DNA from: Volvox africanus
Lineage: Eukaryota; Chlorophyta; Chlorophyceae; Chlamydomonadales; Volvocaceae
NCBI GenBank assembly: GCA_030268105.1
Contig: BSDZ01000079.1
Coordinates: forward strand, 2,919,501 to 2,983,500
DNA: 64,000 nt
Reading direction: 5' to 3'
Part shown: positions 23,301-32,300 of the stretch, in pieces
Position numbering within the stretch: position 1 is the first letter of the stretch
How the letters are laid out: every line of letters starts with the position of its first letter
The notes under the pieces: generated by a model
Told to the model about the DNA's origin: nothing
The model's database searches: none
The model's input: the letters and a program-made list of their open reading frames with translations, nothing else
Translations under genes and position numbers: made by a program

Positions 23301-26300
23301 CACCTCATCCTCGCAGTGGCCAGTGGTCTAATCTAGTGTGCAGCGCCAGCTGAGCTGACAGATTCGTTTTCGGAGGGTTATAGCTTTCCTGCTCGGCAGT
23401 TTGGAAGGGGCCGAGCTTTTTGCCCCCTTTTCTTCGAGTGTCCCTGGGAGGGAGGGAGGTCCAGGCTTTTTGCTTGGGAGGCAGTGGAGGTTGAGGAGGA
23501 GGGGCTTTCTTGCTTTTAGGGAGGTAGGGGTGCTCTCTTGCCCTCTGCGTCTGGGAGCTGGTGGGGTTGGCTGAGGCTCTGTTCCTTTGGGTACCCAGGC
23601 TTGAGGCTCAGGAGGTTTGCGTGCCTTTGCTGGCTGAGCGAGGGGAGGAGTGCATGGCAGGACAAACAGACTCCCCCCACCTTTTGCAGTTCAGGTGTCT
23701 GCGGGGCCAGCTTTGGGTGGGGCCGGAAGGCTTTCTAGGGGGGCGCCAGTTTGGCTTGTCATCCCCCCCTCCGCCTCTTGTTGGGTTCTTCCGGCTTGGC
23801 TGTGTAAGGGTGTGCTTTCCTGCTGGTGTTTCTCCTCTGAGGGGATCTGTGTGTGTCTGTCAGGCTCTTGCCAGGTCAGTTTCGGGTTAGAGGAGAGGTT
23901 TCCCCGTCCTTTGAGCAGCTAGGTGTCCCCCGTTTTCTGTTGGGCCTTTCTGTGGTTTCTTGGTGGCCCTGAGTGCTCTGTGAGTGGCCAGGCGAGAGCC
24001 TGTGAGGGCTCGCTGGCCCTAGTGAGAGGGGTAGCACGTGGCAGGACAGACAGACAAAGCCACGTGTTCCTCCCCTGCGCTGTGGCTCGGTCCGGTCAGG
24101 ACCCCCGGTGCTCGTCTTTGAAGGGCGAGTCGCCCACAGTGTAACACCCATACATACATACAACTTTTTGGGCCACTCACGGATGCCATCATTGCCAAGG
24201 TACATGAGGTTATGGTCGCCAACATGCCAGGCCTACCTTGCAGCCTGCCAAAGGTTGGCCGGCATCATCAGTACAAGCACCCCAATGGCAATGTGGTGCA
24301 AGAACTGTCCATTCTTATCCCAAAGGGTGGTAGGGCATGGCTCGCATCCTCCCCAGCAGTCACCAGGGGACACCTGAGACTGGGGCAAATCCACCTACTC
24401 CCTAACAGCCCACCCATCACCGTGGAGGTCCACATAAAAAACTTCCACAAGGTGCAGCCTGCCATCTGGGAGATTTCTGGGGTGCCGTCCACCTTATCCC
24501 CGCTAGCCATCCCTAGCTTCCTGGCACATGCCTACTCATCAGAACGAGCACCCAGGCGCATGACTGAGTTCCAGGATCTTAAACCCACACGCATGGCTGA
24601 CACGTGGCGGGTTAAAATGGCACCGGGCTCCCACAACCTACCGCACCAGAGCCGGTTCAGCCTTGGACGACCGGGGGGCTCTTCGCACCAGGGCATGCTG
24701 GTGGCTTCCAGGCTCCGGGCAGCAGTAGAGGAGGCCCCTTTTCTCATGCCATGCAAACCCCCTCCACGCATGGAGCTCAACCGCCAGCGGGACCTCAACC
24801 GCCAACGACTGCCATCACAACAACCAATCCTCCCAACCCAGCCCATAGCCCGACTGAGCGGTCCTGACCCCTCGTCCAGCAGGGCCAACACTGTGCCATC
24901 CTTTGCGGATGTCCTCAGGCAGCACCCTCTGAGCCCCCCAAGGCAACTCGCTCCCAGCTCCCTGGCGCCACTCCCTCCTGGGGCGCCCCAACCCACGGCC
25001 CCACCACCCAGGCCGCTCCCCCAAGAGATCGTCGATGCAGCAGCAACTGCAGCAGTGGCCAGGGAAGCAGCAGCCAAAGCAGCAGAAGCAGCATGCAAAC
25101 CCAGAACCCTAACTACTTCAACCAATGTAGTCACAGATCAGCCGGGGCCCCCAGCAGAGGCTCAACCAGCGGGACGCTCTCAACCCAGGACCCAGGCACC
25201 TCAGCATCCCTCAAACAGCCACGCCCCCACCAACACCCAACAAAACAAAATACGCAAGCGGCGCCTAACCCATCTGTCAGAGGAGGAACGAGCACAGCGG
25301 CACATGGCCCAAACAGAGAGGGCAAGGCAAGCCCGGAAGGCCAAACTGGCATTGCGACGGACGCAGAGAGAGCCAACAATATCGGGTGGTATCTCCAAGG
25401 AGACACCCCGACCGCGGCGGACATCCACTCGGCATTCCCGGCAAACCAACAACCCCTACCCACCCCAGGACATGGACTGCGATGGGAAGGAGAGCAGCCC
25501 CCACACACGGGAACCCCAAGCAGAATAATGCTCAGAGGTAGCAGGAGAAATCAGCGGCAGGGAGCTATCTCAGGGCATCCACTGCGCATAGCCACACACA
25601 ATATGCGAGGGCTTCTGGCTTCTCATGGCAGTCGACTTCAGGCAGCGGTACGACAATGGGCTGAGCAGCGGCTGGATGTTGTGTGTCTGCAGGAAACCCA
25701 CCATACTACAATCCAGCACCAATGCCTGTTTGAACGGGATCTTCGTCATGCCACCACTCAGATCCACACACAAAACTGGAAGGTAGCAGCATACTCTTGG
25801 TCTAGCTCGACGCACACAGCAGGAGTGCTCATCCTCATCAGACAGGGGATAGCTTCAGCTTTGGCACCAAAACTGGCATCTCCCCAGCCTATGGGTATAA
25901 AAGGCCGATTCACCGACTGTATCCTCCACTGGGGGGGACACCGCCTGCACATCTGCAATATCTATCTCCCTCCTGGCACTACCTCAGCGGCTGTGGAAAC
26001 CCGCCGGCAACTCTTTGAGAATGCCCTGGCAGCCACCACAACACAAGCCATGGAGGACAATAGGGACACCACTCTTATCTGGGCAGGAGACTTCAATTTT
26101 GTGGAGAACCCAGAGAGGGACTCGTCCGCAGGAAGAGATGGGCGGCAGGCGGATAGGCCTATCACTGAGATGCGACAGCGAGCAGGCCCACAGATGGTTG
26201 ATACCCACCGATACCTCCACCCCAGGCGCCGTGACTTCACTCACCTGTACCATGCACCCAGCCCAGGAGGTTCACGCCTGGATCGCATCTACATCAATGA

Positions 26301-29300
26301 AGCCATGCTGCCGTATATTTGCCACACGGCCATCTCATTCCACACAGCTTCAGACCACCGTCTTGCCACACTTCATCTCCTACCTCGCAAAAATGAGGTC
26401 AAGGGCCCAGGCATCAAGCGTATACGCATGGCCTGCACTGACCATGAAGATTTGGCTACAAGCATGGCGGAGTGGATCCGGAACCAATGCCAAGAGGCAC
26501 CCTCAGCCGAAGAGAACCCGGGCAACCTTATTGCTTGGTGGCCTGGTTTTAAACGCCGACTAACCATCCTAGCTCACCAACTCAACAAGGTAGCACAACA
26601 GCGCAGGCAGCAGCCAGATGCGCATACCCAGGAGGCCTACCTTGGGGTCCAACAGGCCCAACAAGCCCTCGATGCTAGGCCGCACTCACCACACCTACTA
26701 CAGCAGCTCGTAGATGCCCAAGCAAGACTGGCTAGGGTGCATATTGAGGACAACGCCAGGGCAGCAAAAAAGACCCGGGTCCACTGGTTACACGCAGGAG
26801 AGCGTCCTGGCCCAGCTCTGACAACCTTCCTGCAAACCCAAATCCAGGACCAGCAAACAGCCCCAGTGGCCCTCCAGGCACACTCAGGCCGACTGGTCAC
26901 AAATCCAGCACAGCTACCACAGGTGGTAGCGGACTTTTGGGCAGGGGTATGCAGAGCCCCAGACTTCACCACTCCTGAAGATCGCCAGTCAGTGCTAACC
27001 CAGTTAGCAGCAGCCAACATCCGACTCCCTGAGGAAGCTGATGAAGTGGTTGGGTCCCCGACCATCGCTGTGTCTGAGCTGGGTTTCGCACTGAAGAAGA
27101 GCCAGCCAGGCAAAGCACCCGGATGGGATGGCATCCCAACGGATCTGTACCGCAAGTTCTGGCCAGAGATTGGCCATACCATGGCAGCCCTCTTCACGGC
27201 TATCGGCAAAACAGGGCAGGTGCCAACAGGCTTTCTGGATGATATCATTAAGGTGCTTTACAAGAAGGGAGACCCCAAACAGCCTGGCAATTACCGCTCT
27301 ATCACGCTGCTTTGCTCGCACTACCGCTTGCTGGCCAAGGTGCTGGCGAATCGCCTAGGGCCAGCCCTGGGACGAATCATCAGCCCCGAGCAGTCAGCTT
27401 TTCTGCCCAAGAGGCTCATTGGGGCCAGTGTTCTCTTTCTACGCCATCTGCCTCATCTCTTACGGAAATTGAACCGCCAAGGTCTGCTGGCCTTCCTGGA
27501 CTTCGCGAAAGCTTATGACACAGTGGACCGCAACTTCCTGATGGGGGCAATGGAGGCAATGGGAGCAGGCCCACAGCTTTGCAGTTGGACCCGGATATTG
27601 CTTAGCAACACGCGGGCAAGAGCCATGATGAACGGTTTCAAATCCAGGCTTGTTAAAATGGAAGCAGGGGTAAGACAGGGTTGCCCCCTAGCACCCCAGC
27701 TGTATCTCTTTGTTGCCCAGGCCTTGTTCAGCTGGCTAAAGAGCCAAGAGATAGGCCTCCGCCTATTGCCTTCAGATGAAGACAGGATCACAGCCTGTCA
27801 GTTTGCTGACGATGCAGAAGTGGCCCTTGAAGGAGAGGAATCCGTGCCAGCCTTCCTTGAAGCCATGGATACGTTTGCCCAGGCATCAGGTCAACGCCTG
27901 AACCTGGATAAGATGGAACTCCTACCCATAGGGGCTGTGGACGACCACCGTCAGGGAAGCACAATAAATGGCCTGAAGGTGGTCACCACTGCGACAGCCC
28001 TTAACTTGCCAATGGACAACCAAGTGCAGCCGTCCCAACCAGACTGGCCTGAGATGCTAGCACTGGCCTACACGAGGATGCAACGCCTAGCCCACTATCC
28101 CCTCTCTGCCTTTGGTCGGGCTGCAGCAGTCTCAAGCTATTGCCTGCAAACAGTCACTTGGCATATGGAGCATGGTGGACCACCTCCAGATACCACTCTG
28201 ACCTACATTGAACGCTTAGCTGCTCGCCTTGTAGATCGGCAACAGGGCCCAGAAGACCAGGGCCAGCGCTTCACTGGAGTACCTAGCAGACTCTTGGTGG
28301 GACACCCATCAACTGGTGGTTTTGGCCTACTGCCCCTCAGGCAACACATTCGGGCAAGACAAGCCATGTGGGCAGTGCGATTCATCCGAGGGGCCCTGAT
28401 GGCCAGGAGTGAGGGAGAGAGGGTAACGCTTATGGACACGGCGATGAATACGGTTGCTGAAGAAGAGGAAGAGCCAGTTACTAGTGGTAATGTTCGAAGC
28501 CTCCACCCCTGGATCCGGACCCTGGCCACCTACCTGGAGATCACCCATCCGGCCTTTAAACCTTGGGCCCTTACCACTGCCCAGGCAACTGGGCCCTGGC
28601 TGGGTGGAGAGACCTTGCCTGAGGAGATCAGCCGAATTGTAGGGGCTTTAGGGCACCTCCCACCACTAGAAGATGTCAGCAACCCACCTTTAGCCCCTGG
28701 AGACTGGTGCTGGGCGGCTGCTCTCTGGGGAAATCCTTTGCTGCCCAACAATTCGGACAATGGGGGAAGCATCAATGGTAACAACCACCGCCCAGGCCTG
28801 GAAACCCGTCACCCACTGATGGCTTCATGCAGAAAACTGCTCACAGTTGGGGACCTGGTAAGGGTGTACGACATGCTGGAGCATGACCAAATACCCCTCC
28901 CTCAGTACATGACCTGGCTAGACTGGACCCAACAGTTTCTAGACCCCTCAGCTAGCCCCACCCAACTGCGAGACAAGGAGTCTACCCGTATGGCTCTCTC
29001 GGCTCTATGCAACGATATCAGCCCGGCATGGATAGCAGCAGCACGGAAGGTAGTCAACCGCTTACAACCCCAACAGCCGGACAGGGTGGAGGACAGAATG
29101 CAGCAGCAGATGCCAGCACCACCAGACCGCACCACAGTCATGGCCATGATCGTCAGGCGTTTGGGCTGGAGATTGCCAGGGGACTCGGGTATAGTGCCTC
29201 TCTACAACCTCACGGTAAGCCAAGCTACTCAGCTGCAAGGGGTTTCAACAGCGGAGGAGCGATTGGAGCTCTTGTCAGCTTTTGTGCAGGAGGCGCAAGG

Positions 29301-32300
29301 GATGCCAACAGACGGTCCAGCTCCTCCCTGTCCTGTCACTAACCTCCAGCGCTTTCAGGCAACCCTAGACAGGCTGTGGACAGCAGTTCGGTGGGAAAAT
29401 AAAAACAAAGAGACGCTGTGGCGTTTGGTGGTCGATGGGATACCCATACCTGGCAACACACATCTTTCCAGGGTGCCCATCAAACCATGTGGGTGTGGCA
29501 GCTATGGAGCTGATACTGATCAACCTTGCTCCCCACGCCTGCACCACTTCTGGGAGTGCCCTATAGCCAAGGCGGTGCGAGAACAGATTGACAGACATCT
29601 GCCATTGCCGACATCAGCCACCATTGAAGGGGGCATGACCAGGCAACAGCTATGGCTTGTCCAAGCACCTCCCGGTTGCGAGCAGGCCCCATGGGACGTG
29701 ATAGCTTTGGCAGCCTTATCTTCTATGGAATATGGCAGGCACTGTCTCCGGGCGGCAACAAGAGAACACAGGCCACAGTGGCCTTCTACCCACAGACGGC
29801 GGCAGCAACAACAGACCCACACAGCAGAGCAGGGACCCCGTCAAAGGGCTATTACTGACTTCTTCAACCGTTCAGGGGGGTTCCCTCAAGAGGAAGAGGA
29901 AGATGCCAACACCCATCCAATCATCTCTACGACACAGCCAGCAATGGACACTCCAACACAAACAGCAACCTCACCCCTGGACCGTGCACAGGCCCGTACA
30001 GTTGCCGACTTTTGGGCACGCTTGCATTCTTTTGCAGCGTTGGGAATACCTCACTATGGCTGGGATCAAGTGGGACCACAACATCCCATCCTAGCCATAG
30101 TTGGCACGCAAATGCGGTGTGCAGATCCGGTTGACATCACCAACCATGGAGCAGCAAGAACAGAGCAGGGGCTTTAGGGCAGGAGTTTTGAGGAGGAGGT
30201 TCTGTGGGAGGAAAGGGGGAGAGTGAGGGAGGTAGAGACAAGGAGAGGACGGTCTAGATCTTGAGGAGGGGAAGGGAGAGGGTGGAGGGTTTCGTGGCTA
30301 GAGGTTCCTGTGTCCAGGCTTCGGGTCCTTAGGGTTTTAGGGGGGTTCAGCGAGAGAGGTCTTTCCTTGTTGTGCAGTTCAGGTGTCTGCGGGGCCAGCT
30401 TTGGGTGGGGCCGGAAGGCTTTCTAGGGGGGCGCCAGTTCGGCTTGTCATCCCCCCCTCCGCCTCTTGTTGGGTTCTTCTGGCTTGGCTGTGGAAGGGTG
30501 TGCTTTCCTGCTGGTGCTTCTCCTCTGAGGGGAACTGTGTGTGTCTGCCAGGCTCCTGTCTAGTCAGTGTCGGGTTAGAGGAGAGGTTTCCCCGTCCTTT
30601 GAGCAGCTAGGTGTCCCCCGTTTTCTGTTGGGCCTTCCTGTGGTTTCTTGGTAGCCCTGAGTGCTCTGTGAGTGGCCAGGCGAGAGCCTATGAGGGCTCG
30701 CTGGCCCTAGTGAGAGGGGGAGCACGTGGCAGGACAGACAGACAAAGCCACGTGTTCCTCCCCTGCGCTGTGGCTCGGTCCGGTCAGGACCCCCGGTGCT
30801 CGTCTTTGAAGGGCGAGTCGCCCACAGTGTAACACCCAAATACATACACACACAAATACACACATTCAGATACACACACGCACATACAGACACACACACA
30901 TCATGCACCTGGTTGGAGGTAATGCGCACCCCGGCCCGTGTCATAGCCTCCATCCGTGGTACGTCGAAGTTGGTCATCCCGACGTGGCCAATAAGGCCCG
31001 CAGAAGCCAGCTCCGAAAGGTACAGAGCGCCATCCACATACCTGCGCATAAAGAACGCACGTGATCCCCACCCCCACCACTGGCTATTGACAAGGGCTTT
31101 GCCTCCTCTTGAAGGCTTAAAAACCCACTATTACGAAAGCGAGTTGCTGTGGTACCACGTGGTACGCACAGAAGTCACACTTTCATAGACATCTTTCCCA
31201 GTTGGCGACCTGGTGGACAGGACGCCCGTCGTGAGCAGGGTGGCAAAACACAACCCGTGTTGATCAGAATAGCAGCATCGGTCGAATATGTCGCACCGTA
31301 TGCCGTTATTTTTGCTGTCGTACATACGTGTATGGCGCCACGGTTCCTTCCGGCCACGACACATTACAATTTCTGGCGGGCAGTCACACACCGCACACGG
31401 CGCATAGCAGCGCGGCAGCCTTCTCTTTACGCCTTCTTACCGTTTAACATCGTAATCACCCCAGTAGTACTGCATTAGATCCACTCGATCCACTCCAAGA
31501 CGGCTTCGGGACAGGTTCACGGCCTTCGGCGCCATAAAGAGAGGGGGAGGGGAATGAAACCAGTTGGTAGTTTTGGAGCTTGCACTTGAAAGGGATACAC
31601 AGGTGACACAAACAGCCCCCCTATCCGGCACCCGATGAGCCACCCCTTGTCCGCTCCGTCCCAAATTCACCCTCCCGTTATTATCCCATTACGGCCTTTG
31701 GGCATCTTATCGCACTACACCCGCCCCACTGCCGCTGCCTCCAGCAGTAGACCTTCAAGCTACTATGCCGCAGAACGTGTCACCCCTGGGCGCCCGTCTC
31801 TTGCTACATTCCCCTCACAAGGCCCTTGCGCAGCGCACCTGTGTGACGGCTTGCTGGTTGATTCCCGCCATATCCTTCCGGCTGAACACACAGTACTTGG
31901 TGAGGACCTGCCGTGGGAAGGGATGACGTCATCCTCACACTGTGACCCTGAGAGAAGCGCAGACATCACCCGTGCAGCCAGATGTAGGCACTGGAAACAT
32001 GGATAGCAAAATCTGCGCATCGATGGTTGCTGTGTTGATGGTTGCTGTGTTGATGGTTGCTGTGTTGATGGTGTTTGTGGTAATGATGGCTGTGATAATG
32101 GTGGCTGTGGTAATGGTGGCTGTGTTGGTGATCCCGCCTTGCCCAATGCACCCTCAACCTCCTCTCCTCAGCCCTGCGCCTACTGCTCACCGCGTGAGCT
32201 CTCAATCTACTCCAACCCCCCTTCGTGTGAATCCTGTACGGGACTCATTGTGCTCCCAGCCCACGTGCCTGTGTATTGGGAGGCCGGCGGTCGGGGTTAG

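Larger units (their letters stand above)
24161..30905 (+). mobile_element. L1-type non-LTR retrotransposon (copy 2), nearly complete
   Basis: The element follows directly on the TACA tail of copy 1. It holds an ORF1 that is open up to the 5' junction (coding sense upstream of the first ATG, so probably slightly 5'-truncated), a complete ORF2, a 3' UTR of about 660 bp and a CA/TACA-rich tail at 30836-30905. The tail stops within a few bases of exon 7 of the host reductase gene (splice donor at 30908/30907). The orientation is opposite to the host gene. The intact frames suggest a recent insertion. Confidence 0.88.
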
